Positions 26,797 through 37,400 of a stretch of DNA of 64,000 nucleotides are shown here, piece after piece (the first letter of the stretch is position 1; every line of letters starts with the position of its first letter). This stretch comes from Candidatus Babelota bacterium (lineage in GTDB: Bacteria > Babelota > Babeliae > Babelales > Vermiphilaceae). The position numbers were made by a program, and so were the translations under genes. The stretch spans positions 1 through 64,000 of the forward strand of contig JAFEAZ010000028.1 of assembly GCA_018266085.1 (NCBI GenBank), in the 5' to 3' direction. Under the pieces are notes generated by a model. The model saw only the letters and a list, made by a program, of their open reading frames with translations. It did not search any database and was not told the DNA's origin.

Positions 26797-26826
26797 TTGA
26801 CATGATCGCCAAAACTCCCTTATAAT
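26797..26826 (+). promoter_or_regulatory. consensus promoter of dnaK
   Basis: TTGACA (26797-26802) and TATAAT (26821-26826) are both perfect matches to the sigma-70 consensus with an 18-base spacer. Predicted transcription starts at about 26833, leaving a leader of about 88 bases. No CIRCE repeat or sigma-32-like element is visible, so control appears housekeeping-type. Confidence 0.85.
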
Positions 26827-26920
26827 AAGGTTGTATTTCGTAGAAACTGTTTAGAAAAAAATATATCGTTTCGTTGTTAAAAAATATCGACCTAACTTTA
26901 CACAAAAGGACTAACATATC

Positions 26921-28816
26921 ATGGCCAAAAGAATTATAGGCATAGACTTAGGTACTACCAACTCGGTGGTAGCCTTTCTTGAAGGCGGCGTCACTAAGGT
27001 TATCCCTAACAAAGAAGGCGATAACACAACCCCTTCTATCGTAGCCTTTACCAAAGACGGCAAACGCCTCGTTGGCACCCTGGCAAAACGGCAAGCGGTC
27101 ACTAACCCAGAAAACACCATTTTCTCAGCAAAGCGTTTCATCGGCTTGTCACACGATCAAGCAGAAAAAGATGCGCACTTAATGCCGTACAAGGTCACCA
27201 AACGCGCCAATGGAGATGTAGTCTTTGTCGCGCAAGGCAAAGAGTATACCCCTCAAGAAATCTCTGCCGCCATCTTGACACACCTCAAGCAAGTTGCCGA
27301 AGAGTATTTGGGCGAGCCGGTAACCGAAGCGGTTATCACCGTACCCGCATACTTCAATGATGCTCAACGCCAAGCCACCAAAGATGCCGGCGTTATCGCA
27401 GGGCTCGAAGTAAAGCGTATTATCAATGAACCGACGGCCGCAGCTCTTGCCTATGGCGCAGACAAAAAGAAGAATGGCACTATTGCCGTATTCGACTTTG
27501 GTGGCGGAACATTCGATATCTCGATTCTCGAAATACATGATGGTGTTGTGGAAGTTAAGTCAACCAATGGTGATACCCACCTGGGCGGCGATGACGTTGA
27601 TCAACAGCTCGTTAATTATTTAATCGCTGAATTCAAAAAAGAATCCGGCATCGATTTGACCTCAGACAAAATGGCGTTGCAGCGCTTGAAGGAAGCTGCT
27701 GAAAAAGCGAAAAAAGAGCTGTCATCACTTGCTGAAACGGAAATCAATTTACCGTATCTGACAGCAGACGCATCAGGCCCTAAGCATTTAACCATAAAGA
27801 TCTCTCGCGCGAAGCTTGAATCATTATGCAGCTCTATCTTTACACGTCTGCTTGAACCGTGCAAACGCGCGATCGCCGATGCGAAAGTCAACACATCTCA
27901 GATCGACGAAGTTATTCTGGTCGGTGGCTCTACCCGTATTCCAAAAGTACAACAGCTCGTAAAAGAATTCTTCGGAAAAGAACCGAACAAATCGGTTAAC
28001 CCTGATGAAGTGGTGGCCGATGGCGCAGCTATACAGGGCGGTGTTCTTGCTGGTGACGTCACTGACGTTCTATTGCTTGACGTAACACCATTGTCACTTG
28101 GTATCGAAACCATGGGCGGTATAACGACGCGCTTGATCGAACGCAACACCACGATCCCAACACGCAAATCACAAGTCTTTTCGACCGCTGAAGACAATCA
28201 GACTGCCGTTGATATTCGTGTTGTACAAGGGGAACGTGAATTTTCAAAAGACAACAAAGAGCTTGGCATGTTCAGACTTGACGGCATAGCTCCGGCACGC
28301 CGCGGACAACCACAAATCGAAGTGACTTTTGACATCGACGCCAATGGTATCGTTAATGTATCGGCTAAAGACAAAGCAACGAACAAAGAACAAAAGATTA
28401 CGATTACCGGCAGCGGCGGCCTTTCAAAAGATGACATTGAACGCATGGTTAATGATGCAAAGCAGCATGAAGCTGAAGACAAGAAGGCTCGCGAAACAGT
28501 AGAAGCTAGAAACAAGCTCGATACCATGACGCTGGAGATTGAAAAGAATCTCAGCGACAACAGAGCGAAGCTTGATGAAGCTGACGCAACGGCCATCGAT
28601 CAAGCAGTTGAGAAAGCAAAAGCTGCACGCAAAGAGCATGAAAATGATGCTACGGCACTTGAAGCTGCTCATGATGAACTTGCAAAAGCATCATTAAAGC
28701 TTGCTGAGATCATGTACAAAGAAAAGTCTGAACAGCAACCTGCTGGATCAACAAACGACGACACAAATGGTGACAACAAGGGCGAGCAAGAGCCTTTTGA
28801 TGCCGACATAAGCTAA
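26921..28816 (+). CDS. dnaK: chaperone DnaK (Hsp70)
   Basis: A 631-residue Hsp70 with the full domain order: ATPase ([13 protein letters not shown] at the N-terminus, [22 protein letters not shown]-like segment, [11 protein letters not shown]), linker [15 protein letters not shown], substrate-binding domain and helical lid ending in an acidic tail. It folds and disaggregates cytosolic proteins with DnaJ and GrpE, which are not in this window. AAAGGA precedes the ATG. It is monocistronic between a consensus promoter and a strong terminator. Confidence 0.98.
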   Translation: MAKRIIGIDLGTTNSVVAFLEGGVTKVIPNKEGDNTTPSIVAFTKDGKRLVGTLAKRQAVTNPENTIFSAKRFIGLSHDQAEKDAHLMPYKVTKRANGDVVFVAQGKEYTPQEISAAILTHLKQVAEEYLGEPVTEAVITVPAYFNDAQRQATKDAGVIAGLEVKRIINEPTAAALAYGADKKKNGTIAVFDFGGGTFDISILEIHDGVVEVKSTNGDTHLGGDDVDQQLVNYLIAEFKKESGIDLTSDKMALQRLKEAAEKAKKELSSLAETEINLPYLTADASGPKHLTIKISRAKLESLCSSIFTRLLEPCKRAIADAKVNTSQIDEVILVGGSTRIPKVQQLVKEFFGKEPNKSVNPDEVVADGAAIQGGVLAGDVTDVLLLDVTPLSLGIETMGGITTRLIERNTTIPTRKSQVFSTAEDNQTAVDIRVVQGEREFSKDNKELGMFRLDGIAPARRGQPQIEVTFDIDANGIVNVSAKDKATNKEQKITITGSGGLSKDDIERMVNDAKQHEAEDKKARETVEARNKLDTMTLEIEKNLSDNRAKLDEADATAIDQAVEKAKAARKEHENDATALEAAHDELAKASLKLAEIMYKEKSEQQPAGSTNDDTNGDNKGEQEPFDADIS

Positions 28817-28821
28817 ACAAC

Positions 28822-28857
28822 AAAAAAAGGGCATGTTTTAAGGCATGCCCTTTTTTT
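28822..28857. terminator. rho-independent terminator of dnaK
   Basis: GGGCATG pairs with CATGCCC around an eight-base loop, with A-runs before and T-runs after. It can act on both strands and separates dnaK from the convergent DUF378-like gene. Confidence 0.92.
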
Positions 28858-28879
28858 GATCTCTACGACAAGCGCTCTT

Positions 28880-29137
28880 TTAGAGACTCTTGTGATTGTC
28901 CTTATGTCCATGGCCGCATTTGCCAGAACAACAGCCACCACCAAAACCTGAAGCAAAAAACATTACAAGGCTTAAAACACCAAGAATGCCAACAACATAG
29001 TGAATAACCATAACAGCGGCAGGGTTTGCAACGAACCATTGCATGTCTAACACTTTATACCCTAATGGCATAAGACCGATAGCAATTGATGCAAGCGCTG
29101 TCACTACCCATGCGATCATACCAAGACACTTCATCAT
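28880..29137 (-). CDS. DUF378-like small membrane protein
   Basis: An 85-residue protein with two transmembrane helices (about 4-24 and 38-60). The first helix MKCLGMIAWVVTALASIAIG resembles the DUF378/YuzA family. The C-terminus is Gly/Cys/His-rich (GGGCCSGKCGHGHKDNH), a plausible metal-binding tail that is not a standard part of the family. The ATG at 29137 has GAGG upstream; the longer start is rejected. Function unknown. Confidence 0.72.
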   Translation of the reverse strand: MMKCLGMIAWVVTALASIAIGLMPLGYKVLDMQWFVANPAAVMVIHYVVGILGVLSLVMFFASGFGGGCCSGKCGHGHKDNHKSL

Positions 29138-29328
29138 ACCCACCTCTTTTATGTATACCATCAGCCGTACCATGCTAGTACGATCATGATAAGATTAAAC
29201 GACTACCTACCATTCTATCTAGCATAGCGCTACGGCAATTGCAACAATATAGATTTGCCCTATACGTAATTTTGCAGCACACTTATACAAGAACTTCTAG
29301 TTTCACCATTTTATAAAAAGAATTATTC

Positions 29329-30438
29329 ATGGGCATAAAAGCGGGCCTCGTTGGCCTTCCAAACGTAGGCAAATCTACCCTATTTAACGCACTTACAAAA
29401 TCAAGTATCCCTGCAGAAAACTACCCTTTCTGCACCATAGATCCTCACGTCGCCATCACCGAGGTTCCTGATACGCGGCTTGATCAATTTTTACAGGTCT
29501 ATGGATCACAGAAAAAAATACCTGCCACGGTCACCTTTGTTGATATTGCTGGCCTTGTCAAAGGTGCTGCAAGCGGCGAAGGTCTTGGCAACCAATTCTT
29601 GAGCCATATTCGCGAAGTCGATCTTCTGTTGCATGTGTTGCGTTGTTTTGAAGACCCGAACATTATTCATCAATCGGAGGTTGACCCGGTCGACGATTAT
29701 GAAGTTATTTTTCATGAGCTCATGCTCAAAGATCTTGAATCGGTCAACAAACGCCTAGAGCGTCTGCCAAGGGATATTAAAGGCGCACAAGGTAAGCCTG
29801 AACAGGCACAAATGCTCGCCAGCGAACTTGCACTGCTGACTAAGATCAAACAGGCTCTTGATGACGGTGATGGTGAAACGGCGCGCAACCATATGAAAAC
29901 AGCCACTGTCCCTATGCTCCCCTTGCTATCGACAAAGCAGTTTCTGATCATCGCCAACGTTGCAGAAGATGAACTTGATGGTAACGCCTTTGAACAGAAC
30001 AAACATTTTCAGGCGCTGGTCAAAAAATTCGGCAAGCAGAACATTATTCCCGTATCGGCCAAGGCTGAATCGGAGCTTACACAATTATCGGACGAAGAAG
30101 CAGCGGAAATTATGGGCATGTTGGGCCTGCAGGAGCGTGGCGTTGATGCCATTATTCGCGCAACCTACACACATCTTGGCTTAATAACCTTTTTCACCTG
30201 CGGCCCTAAAGAAGCACACGCATGGCCTATCATCAAGGGCATCTCTATTCGCAAAGCTGCTGGCGAGATTCACTCCGATCTTGAGCGTGGTTTTATTTGC
30301 GCAGACGTGTTTAACGCTGCAGATCTTTTTAAAGCAGGCAGCGAAGCCGCATTGCGTGACACAGGTAAATTGCGCCGCGAAGGGCAAGAGTATATTGTAC
30401 AAGATGGCGACGTCGTGAACATAAAATTTAACGTGTAA
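29329..30438 (+). CDS. ychF: YchF/OLA1-family ATPase
   Basis: A 369-residue Obg-family P-loop NTPase that binds ribosomes and prefers ATP. G1 is [12 protein letters not shown] near the N-terminus, followed by G2/G3 [13 protein letters not shown] and [19 protein letters not shown]. The central coiled-coil insertion and the C-terminal TGS-like domain ([26 protein letters not shown] end) are complete. The role in translation stress is known for the family. Confidence 0.96.
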   Translation: MGIKAGLVGLPNVGKSTLFNALTKSSIPAENYPFCTIDPHVAITEVPDTRLDQFLQVYGSQKKIPATVTFVDIAGLVKGAASGEGLGNQFLSHIREVDLLLHVLRCFEDPNIIHQSEVDPVDDYEVIFHELMLKDLESVNKRLERLPRDIKGAQGKPEQAQMLASELALLTKIKQALDDGDGETARNHMKTATVPMLPLLSTKQFLIIANVAEDELDGNAFEQNKHFQALVKKFGKQNIIPVSAKAESELTQLSDEEAAEIMGMLGLQERGVDAIIRATYTHLGLITFFTCGPKEAHAWPIIKGISIRKAAGEIHSDLERGFICADVFNAADLFKAGSEAALRDTGKLRREGQEYIVQDGDVVNIKFNV

Positions 30439-30455
30439 ACAGCACAAAAACCTAG

Positions 30456-30485
30456 GCAGAGCAACTGAATAACTCATTGCTCTGC
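30456..30485. terminator. hairpin between convergent genes
   Basis: GCAGAGCAA pairs with TTGCTCTGC around a 12-base loop directly between the convergent ychF and 30486 genes. There is no strong T-run, so termination efficiency is uncertain. Confidence 0.5.
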
Positions 30486-30926
30486 TCAATCACACCCCCA
30501 TGACGCGGCAACATCATGGTCACAGCCACATCGAAACTCTTGTTGAGCCGCCACTTGTAGCGGCGGGCAAACTTCTGCCAAGAGACGATTCTGTTTTTCT
30601 AAAGATGCATTCGCCTGCTGCAAGCGAGAATGCTCACGGCAGCAGTGCAGATGAGAGTCCTGTTCATCTCGTGTCTGACACACGGCAAGCATTACGCCTA
30701 ACGCGGTAACTTGAGTCTGTAAAGCCTGGTTCTCTTGTGCAAGCAGCTCTTTCTGGTCATACAGTTTCTTTACTGTTGCGGCTGCAGCGACAGAGCCGAG
30801 CAGCCCAAACGCAGCCGTAACAGTACCCGACTCCGGGCAAACAGAACTCTTGTCTCCTGCGCTCAACGATAGAGACAGCAAAAGCACAGAACAAAAAAAG
30901 AGTAGCGCTCTATATGATCTTTCCAT
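30486..30926 (-). CDS. small exported coiled-coil protein
   Basis: An orphan of 146 residues with a signal peptide (about 1-23). A small Gly/Ala hydrophobic segment follows (VTAAFGLLGSVAAAATV, about 36-52), then two coiled-coil stretches (KELLAQENQALQTQV and LQQANASLEKQNRLLAEV) and Cys-rich spacers. The hydrophobic patch could be a second membrane contact. Function unknown. 40 bases downstream of the 30966 gene on the same strand. Confidence 0.6.
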   Translation of the reverse strand: MERSYRALLFFCSVLLLSLSLSAGDKSSVCPESGTVTAAFGLLGSVAAAATVKKLYDQKELLAQENQALQTQVTALGVMLAVCQTRDEQDSHLHCCREHSRLQQANASLEKQNRLLAEVCPPLQVAAQQEFRCGCDHDVAASWGCD

Positions 30927-30965
30927 TCCTTAGACTCCCACTTAAAAAAGTAAGATCTCATACTC

Positions 30966-31994
30966 TTACTGCTTACCCCAGCCGAACGCGTTGAAAAGAC
31001 CATCAATAACCCGACGCCCATAGGTGGTGGCCGGTTCAGCAATAAGATGTGTTACTATGGTAGAACCAACCGTGACCGCTTTTTGTGCCGCTCGGGACCC
31101 ATATTCGTATACCACCGCTTGGCGCGCAATATCGACCGCTGTCGACAGCGTAATACCGGCAATAAGCTGCGTCTGCGGCGAAAGGGTTCCTTCTTGGTAT
31201 GCCTGCACTGTCGTCACTACACCACCAAGGGCAATAAGAGCAACGGCCAACGAACTTACTCGTTCTTTAGTCTGAGCAGCAGCCCGTGCTTTCTCGCGTG
31301 ACTGTATACCTGCAGCCATCTTCTGTTTTATTTTTTTATGCCCTGCAACGGGCGCAACATACCCCATAGCAGCACTACACATGTCCTGCACAACGGGCAT
31401 AGAGGCCGCAACCAGCCCAGCGTAGGCGATCGACTTTTGATCATCCGACAAATCTGGTGAAAAATAGGCAACTGCAACACCTGCAACAGCCCCACCCAAC
31501 ATAAGCGGTTTCGTGTATACCGATTGGGATGCAAGTAACGTCGCAGAAGAGGCGCTGCTTGCCAATGTCGCCACCCCACCACTAACGGCAGATAAAGGGA
31601 TACTCTTGGTAAATGATTCCAAATAGGCAGCGGGCGCGCTCTTGTCAGGCATGGTTTGTGAAGCAAGAAGCAGATAGGCGATTGCTATACCTTCACTGAC
31701 GGTAAGCAACAGATAAGGATTTTTCATGCTGGTAGCCACTGCATAAACTGCATTAGGTGCGGCATAGCTCGCCACTAAGGCATCGGGGAAAACGGCAAGC
31801 GCTTGACCGGATATCTCAGGCAGCTGCGCAACAGAGATCATACCACCTGCATGGGCAGACGTGACCGGTGTTTTGTTCATAATGGATTCCACATCGGGCA
31901 ACATCTGGCTCACACGTACAACATGTTGTTCTGTCGCGGTGAGACTCACTGCTATCATGATCAGCACCGGCAAACGTCTCATGTTCATCAACAT
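30966..31994 (-). CDS. exported/membrane protein, unknown function
   Basis: A 342-residue Ala/Val-rich protein with a signal peptide (about 1-21) and four to six moderately hydrophobic segments (for example YLLLTVSEGIAIAYLLLA, LMLGGAVAGVAVAYF, SLAVALIALGGVVTTV). A basic central helix (KKIKQKMAAGIQSREKARAA) separates the halves. No known domain. AGGGG lies before the ATG. It may be co-transcribed with the following coiled-coil gene. Confidence 0.6.
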   Translation of the reverse strand: MLMNMRRLPVLIMIAVSLTATEQHVVRVSQMLPDVESIMNKTPVTSAHAGGMISVAQLPEISGQALAVFPDALVASYAAPNAVYAVATSMKNPYLLLTVSEGIAIAYLLLASQTMPDKSAPAAYLESFTKSIPLSAVSGGVATLASSASSATLLASQSVYTKPLMLGGAVAGVAVAYFSPDLSDDQKSIAYAGLVAASMPVVQDMCSAAMGYVAPVAGHKKIKQKMAAGIQSREKARAAAQTKERVSSLAVALIALGGVVTTVQAYQEGTLSPQTQLIAGITLSTAVDIARQAVVYEYGSRAAQKAVTVGSTIVTHLIAEPATTYGRRVIDGLFNAFGWGKQ

Positions 31995-32165
31995 AGCTCA
32001 CCCCTTTTTTAATTAATTTCCATATTGCATAAAGACTAATACAATGGCACGACAAATTGCAATGATGGTAATTTTTTTGGGGCCACTATTGCTTTTTTTA
32101 AAAACACATTTATCATTAAAATCATAAGAAAGTTCATTTACTAGACATTGAAAAAAGGTTTTCGC

Positions 32166-32663
32166 ATGAACCAAACAAACAAAATCCTATTTCTTACAGT
32201 CACGCTCTTGATAGGCGGGCAATCGATCTGCTCTGATGCATGGATTATGCCCTATACTAAGAGATATAGTGCTGCTCCAGCTCAAGAACTAGGGGAATCT
32301 CTTTATTGCCCTGAACTTCATTGCTGGCAACTTCAAGGTGGTAATTGTCTTGTACATAACGATTACGATGGAAAAGTTATCGAGATCTCTAAGATCTCAA
32401 ATGCAGAGAGAGCGCGCAAAAAACTCAATGCGACTGACAATAGAACAGGAGACAAATACATACATGCTTCATTCTGCAACAAAACTCCCGAACCTGATTC
32501 TCCTGAGGCACGTTGCTTATGTCAATCTGATGACACAATGGATAACGTAGGTGTTCATGCTTGGTATATGTATAACCAAGGAAAAGAAGAAGAAATGCGC
32601 ATGGCAAAAGTAGGAATACCGGTCTCAGATTTGAGAAAACTTGTAACATCTTATTGCCCGTAA
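32166..32663 (+). CDS. small exported Cys-rich protein
   Basis: An orphan of 165 residues with a signal peptide (MNQTNKILFLTVTLLIGGQSIC region). The mature part has several Cys (LYCPELHCW, NCLVH, SFCNKT, ARCLCQS, SYCP), enough for two or three disulfides. The ATG at 32166 is used because it opens the signal peptide. Function unknown. It converges on the ABC transporter gene with an 11-base gap. Confidence 0.62.
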   Translation: MNQTNKILFLTVTLLIGGQSICSDAWIMPYTKRYSAAPAQELGESLYCPELHCWQLQGGNCLVHNDYDGKVIEISKISNAERARKKLNATDNRTGDKYIHASFCNKTPEPDSPEARCLCQSDDTMDNVGVHAWYMYNQGKEEEMRMAKVGIPVSDLRKLVTSYCP

Positions 32664-32674
32664 AGAAAGAACTG

Positions 32675-34444
32675 TTACACACTCAGCTCTTCCGGGTCGT
32701 CCGGAATAAAGCCATTAATCTGTGAGTTCCAAAGGCGCCAATATTTACCTTTCAATGCAAGCAGCTGATCATGCGAACCATCTTCAGCAACACGCCCTTG
32801 CTCAAGTAAAATAATGCGATCCATTGAAAGTAACGTAGACAAACGATGCGCAATCACGATGGTAGTACGCCCTTGCGCAAGACGATCGACACTCTCTTGG
32901 ATATGCCGCTCAGTCACCGAATCGAGCGCACTCGTTGCTTCATCCATAACCAAAATAGGTGCATTGCGCAAAAATGCACGCGCTATGGCAAGCCGTTGCC
33001 GCTGCCCACCCGACAGCTTCACGCCACGATCACCAACCAAAGCCTCATACCCACCAGCAACACAGGCGATAAAATCACTCGCATGCGCCTGTTCGGCCGC
33101 AGCATAGACCTGCTCTGGCAAGCAGCCTTGTAATTTACCATACGCTATGTTTTCATATAAAGTACGATGAAAGAGGCCAGGATCTTGTGGTATCAGCGCA
33201 ATAGCATCACGCACGCTCGCTTGCGTAACTTGTGCGATGTCTTGATCATCGATCGTAATCCGCCCACCTTGCAGATCATAGAGACGTAATAAAAGATTGA
33301 CGAGCGTTGTTTTACCGCTACCAGAATAGCCAACAAGCCCTATTTTTTGGCCAGCCGGTATCTCAAGCGAAAAGTTCGTAAATAACGGCTGCTGTTCAGC
33401 ATACGAGAATACAAGATGTTCAAAACGAATCACCCCATTGCTTACATGCAATGGTGCTGCGTGCGCACTATCGAGCACCGTTTGAGGCACCATTAAGGTA
33501 GCAACCGCCTGTGAAATCTCACCAAAAACTTTGATCGCTTTCATAACATCTTGATTCAATGACCAAAGCTGCATGGCGAATGCATTACCGATCGTAAAGA
33601 CCAATGCAATATCACCCAGCGTTATGTAGCCGCGATGAAATCCAGCAATAAGCAACCATATCGTAAAGATCTCACGCACCAGCCACAAAATAGTAAATTG
33701 CAAGAAGCAAAGCTTTAACAATGTCTTGTTGCGAATCTCAGCTTGATCGATCCATTGCCCCCAGCGTGCATGTAAACGCTGCTGCTCATAGAGGCTGCCG
33801 CCAAAAAGGCGCACTGCAAAAAAGTTGGAAACAACATCAGTAATCTGTCCCGTAATGCCCGATCTGACCTCAGCAGCCGCTTCTGACATATCATGTATAG
33901 AGCGCGCCGTGTACAAAGAGCTGACCAGCACAAGCAGCATCCAGAGACTCATCACCAAAGCAACCCAGGGCACCATGATCCACAACATGGTCAACGCTAT
34001 GAAAAACATGCAGAACGTATATAAAAAACGTTCCACAAAAATATCAAAAAGGTCCGGTATGCCGCGCGCAATATCATTGATCTTGTTAGTCAAAGCTCCA
34101 GCAAAATGGTGCTGATAAAAAACGTGGGAGTGACCCGCAAGGTACTGCACCAAAAATTCCGCCGTTGATGCTTCAAGCGCTGGTCTGCTGCGGACTTTAA
34201 TCCAATCAACAAGACGGAACAAGAGTGACGCGACAGCAGAATCGATAAAATAGAGACTAACGGGCAGCCACATGGTGGTTATACCTGCCGTCGTTGAGGT
34301 GTTAAGCGCGTCCAATACCCATTTTATAAGGTAGGCATAGAGTGACCAATCGGCGGCCAAGATCATCACTAATCCTGCTATGCTCAGCAAATACCAACGA
34401 TACGGGTAGGTCACGCAACGTATAACTCGAGCCACATTCCACAT
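32675..34444 (-). CDS. MsbA-like ABC exporter (fused TMD-NBD)
   Basis: A 589-residue half-transporter with an N-terminal six-helix membrane domain and a C-terminal ATPase. ATPase motifs: Walker A GYSGSGKTTL, Q-loop region ALIPQDPGLFHR, signature LSGGQRQRLAIARAF, Walker B ILVMDEATSALDS and H-loop IVIAHRLS. It is close in form to MsbA/lipid and drug exporters; the substrate is unproven. The ATG at 34444 is chosen. A TTG at 34477 overlapping the ileS stop would give a longer, coupled start. It follows ileS in the same transcript. Confidence 0.85.
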   Translation of the reverse strand: MWNVARVIRCVTYPYRWYLLSIAGLVMILAADWSLYAYLIKWVLDALNTSTTAGITTMWLPVSLYFIDSAVASLLFRLVDWIKVRSRPALEASTAEFLVQYLAGHSHVFYQHHFAGALTNKINDIARGIPDLFDIFVERFLYTFCMFFIALTMLWIMVPWVALVMSLWMLLVLVSSLYTARSIHDMSEAAAEVRSGITGQITDVVSNFFAVRLFGGSLYEQQRLHARWGQWIDQAEIRNKTLLKLCFLQFTILWLVREIFTIWLLIAGFHRGYITLGDIALVFTIGNAFAMQLWSLNQDVMKAIKVFGEISQAVATLMVPQTVLDSAHAAPLHVSNGVIRFEHLVFSYAEQQPLFTNFSLEIPAGQKIGLVGYSGSGKTTLVNLLLRLYDLQGGRITIDDQDIAQVTQASVRDAIALIPQDPGLFHRTLYENIAYGKLQGCLPEQVYAAAEQAHASDFIACVAGGYEALVGDRGVKLSGGQRQRLAIARAFLRNAPILVMDEATSALDSVTERHIQESVDRLAQGRTTIVIAHRLSTLLSMDRIILLEQGRVAEDGSHDQLLALKGKYWRLWNSQINGFIPDDPEELSV

Positions 34445-34469
34445 TACACACCGCTTTATCTTGTATCTG

Positions 34470-37295
34470 TCACCCAACGATCACTGCACATCTGCCACAC
34501 AGCTGATCAGGATTGTCTGTCTGCTGCCACTGCCAACAACGCGGGCACTTACTACCTCGCGCGCGCTCGACATGCACAAAGAATCCTTTGACCGCTGTCG
34601 GCGCACAATTGTGCCTATCGCCTGCAATGATCACGTCTGACGCTATAAAAAACTCTTTAAAGAAAGGTACACTACCTTGCCATGACCTGACAATATTCTC
34701 AAACAACAGAGCACAATTTTGCAGTAATTCAGCATCAAAATACAAGGTTATTCGTGCCTCAAGAGGATGCTTAATAACCCCCTGTTCACGCAACGGTTCA
34801 ACTGCTTTCAGTACCGCTGTACGGATCTGCTTGAGCTGCAGCCACTGAGTCATCATAGCGTCACGCTCTGCACCAAAAAGAGTCCGAGATGCTGCAAACT
34901 GCTGTAGATGAATCGATGCTGTCTTATCTTTCTGATACTGATCAGATAACTGTTCTGCGGTAAACGACATAATCGGTGCCGTAAGGCGCGTAAGGCTATC
35001 AAGTATGTGCCAATAGGCTGTTTGCGCAGACCGACGCGCATGTCCATCAGCCTTCTCTACATACAAGCGATCTTTCGTTACATCAAGATAAAAAGCACTC
35101 AAATCGGTTGCGCAAAAATCGGCAAGCGTGTGAAATACGGCGGTGAACTCAACATTCTTATACTGCTCTACGATCGTTAGATTGAGCTCATGCGTCAGCT
35201 GCATTGCATACTGATCGACAACAAAAAGCTTGTCGAAAGGAACCGCATCACGTGTATACTCAAAATCATACAGATTCGACAGCAAGAAACGACAGGTATT
35301 TCTTATTTTACGAAAGACCTCTTTGACATTCGTCATCAACAGCTCAGAGACGACCGCTTCACTACGGCAATCAATACTGGCTGCCCACAAACGCACGCCA
35401 TCGGTCCCTAATTCTTTAATGAGCTCTTGCGGCGCCACGCCGTTGTTGAGTGATTTGGACATCTTTCGCCCTTGACTGTCGACCGTAAAGCCGTGAGTCA
35501 CAATCTGTCGCATCGGCGCACGACCTTCAAGCACAACACTCGTCAACAACGAACTTTGAAACCAGCCACGATGCTGATCTTTACCTTCTAAATAGAGATC
35601 GGCAGGGAAATAATCGTTAGGCTGTAACACAGCAGCATGACTGACGCCAGAATCGAACCAGACATCTAAAATATCTCGCTCTTTGACAAAATCTGTCGAC
35701 GAACAGTTAACACACGTGTGCCCTGCTGGCAATAACGTCTCGATGGTAACGGTATCCCAATATTCGATGCCATGCTGTGCAACAGCATATGCAACGTTGT
35801 GTATAAATTCTTTATTCGTATAGGCATGATCACAGTGAGCACAAAGCAATGCCGGAATCGGCACGCCCCAGACGCGCTGGCGCGACAAACACCATTCAAG
35901 ACGTCCATCTATCGTTGCTTTCAGACGGTTGGCAGAACTTTCTGGCAGCATGCTGATCGTATCAACTTCAGCAAGCGCTTTCTGCTTTAAAGAGCCTTGT
36001 GACAAATCACAAAACCATTGGCGTGTTGCGCGAAAAATTAAGCCATTGCGACAACGCCAACAATGTGGGTAGGCGTGACGCAAGGTGGTTTTGAAAAACA
36101 TGCGCCCAGATTCGACTAATTTTTTAATGACCCAAATTTGGCCATCCACAACGCTCATGCCTTCAAGCTCTTGAGGCATTATGCCTTTTGTGTAGCGACC
36201 ATCAACACTGATTGGTGAAAAAATTTCTAAATTGTTGCGCACACCAAATTCATAATCTTCAGGACCGCAGCCGGGCGCTTGATGCACACACGCAGTACCA
36301 TCTTCAAGCGATACGAGCGGATTAAGTAATACGGGCACTACAAGCTTCTGTACAAAAGGATGTTCTACCGTTGCCCCATGCGCAACCAAATCATTCGATG
36401 CCACCTGTGCGACGATCTTAACCGGTGCTTCAACAAGAGCCGCAACACGAGGCGCAAGCTCTTGAGCAACCATCACATAGTGAGCATTGATTTCAAGCAG
36501 CGCATACTGAGCCTCTGGACGAATGGCAACCGCACGATTTAATGGCAATGTCCAAGGCGTGGTCGTCCACACAAGTAGATTAACCGGTTTGCCTGCAAGC
36601 TCGGGCAGTACTGCTTCAACCGTTGTATCATCAAGCTTAAAGAGCACATAGACTGACGGATCTTTGCGCTCTTGATGTTCAATTTCAGCAGATGCCAACA
36701 CCGTTTTGCATGACATACACCATGGCACCGTTTTATCTTTGCGCTCGATATATCCTTGATCCAAGAACTGTCCAAATGAACGCATAATGGTAGCTTCATA
36801 CGATGGCGCCATCGTCAAGTAAGGATTACTCCAATCCATCACCACACCAAGCTGTTTGAACTCTTTACGCTGCACATCGATCCAATGGTGTGCATATTCG
36901 CGGCATGCTACTTTCAGATCATGCGGCGTTAAATTGGGCTGTTCATCACTGACCCGTTTTTCAATAGGCAGTCCATGACAATCCCAACCAGGAATAACCG
37001 GCACATGTTTACCGAGCATACGTTGTGATTTCGTAACGATATCTTTCAAAATCTTATTATAGGCATGTCCCAAGTGAATGTTGCCATTTGCGTACGGTGG
37101 CCCGTCATGCAAAATAAACTGTTCAGCGCCCTTATTGCATTCAAACGTTTTTGCATAGAGCTGCTCCTTCTCCCAGCGCTCAACCATCTGCGGATCATCT
37201 ACCAACGCATTGGGACGAATAGGGAACTCAGTGCGCGGCAAATTTAAGCTGTCTTTAAAGTTTTTTGCCGCCGGAAATTCCTGATTACCCGCCAT
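34470..37295 (-). CDS. ileS: isoleucine-tRNA ligase
   Basis: IleRS of 941 residues, a class I synthetase. The HIGH motif is HLGHAYNK (about 60), the editing CP1 domain includes WTTTPWTLP, and the KMSKS motif is GRKMSKSLNNG (about 610). A C-terminal zinc knuckle CPRC...CGRC is present, the type 1 bacterial arrangement. The start at 37295 (AAGGA eight bases upstream) matches the usual N-terminus; the long ORF to 37547 runs through the divergent murD promoter region and is rejected. Confidence 0.96.
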   Translation of the reverse strand: MAGNQEFPAAKNFKDSLNLPRTEFPIRPNALVDDPQMVERWEKEQLYAKTFECNKGAEQFILHDGPPYANGNIHLGHAYNKILKDIVTKSQRMLGKHVPVIPGWDCHGLPIEKRVSDEQPNLTPHDLKVACREYAHHWIDVQRKEFKQLGVVMDWSNPYLTMAPSYEATIMRSFGQFLDQGYIERKDKTVPWCMSCKTVLASAEIEHQERKDPSVYVLFKLDDTTVEAVLPELAGKPVNLLVWTTTPWTLPLNRAVAIRPEAQYALLEINAHYVMVAQELAPRVAALVEAPVKIVAQVASNDLVAHGATVEHPFVQKLVVPVLLNPLVSLEDGTACVHQAPGCGPEDYEFGVRNNLEIFSPISVDGRYTKGIMPQELEGMSVVDGQIWVIKKLVESGRMFFKTTLRHAYPHCWRCRNGLIFRATRQWFCDLSQGSLKQKALAEVDTISMLPESSANRLKATIDGRLEWCLSRQRVWGVPIPALLCAHCDHAYTNKEFIHNVAYAVAQHGIEYWDTVTIETLLPAGHTCVNCSSTDFVKERDILDVWFDSGVSHAAVLQPNDYFPADLYLEGKDQHRGWFQSSLLTSVVLEGRAPMRQIVTHGFTVDSQGRKMSKSLNNGVAPQELIKELGTDGVRLWAASIDCRSEAVVSELLMTNVKEVFRKIRNTCRFLLSNLYDFEYTRDAVPFDKLFVVDQYAMQLTHELNLTIVEQYKNVEFTAVFHTLADFCATDLSAFYLDVTKDRLYVEKADGHARRSAQTAYWHILDSLTRLTAPIMSFTAEQLSDQYQKDKTASIHLQQFAASRTLFGAERDAMMTQWLQLKQIRTAVLKAVEPLREQGVIKHPLEARITLYFDAELLQNCALLFENIVRSWQGSVPFFKEFFIASDVIIAGDRHNCAPTAVKGFFVHVERARGSKCPRCWQWQQTDNPDQLCGRCAVIVG

Positions 37296-37400
37296 AACCG
37301 ATATCCTTACGTAATTGAGATAGTAAAACCTTTTTCTTCCGCTTATAGTTAGAGTATACACATAGGTATATTTTTTGCCCAACGTTGAAAATAGAGCTCC

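Larger units (their letters stand above)
26010..26920. other. 911-base low-complexity intergenic region
   Basis: No supported gene. Four zones are visible. A terminator comes first. About 26150-26290 is T/G-rich with GTGTG and GTAC runs. 26296-26436 is a pyrimidine-rich tract in which 26330-26436 (107 bases) has no G at all. About 26441-26530 is GC-rich with several possible stems, for example CCCACATT with AATGGGGG. The last part holds the dnaK promoter and leader. A minus-strand ORF at 26525-26917 overlaps that promoter and is rejected. Confidence 0.6.

Noticed and set aside
26525-26917. Minus-strand ORF of 130 codons upstream of dnaK
   Set aside because: It covers the consensus dnaK promoter on the other strand, is Leu/Ser/Cys-rich without domain marks, and has no well-placed ribosome site.
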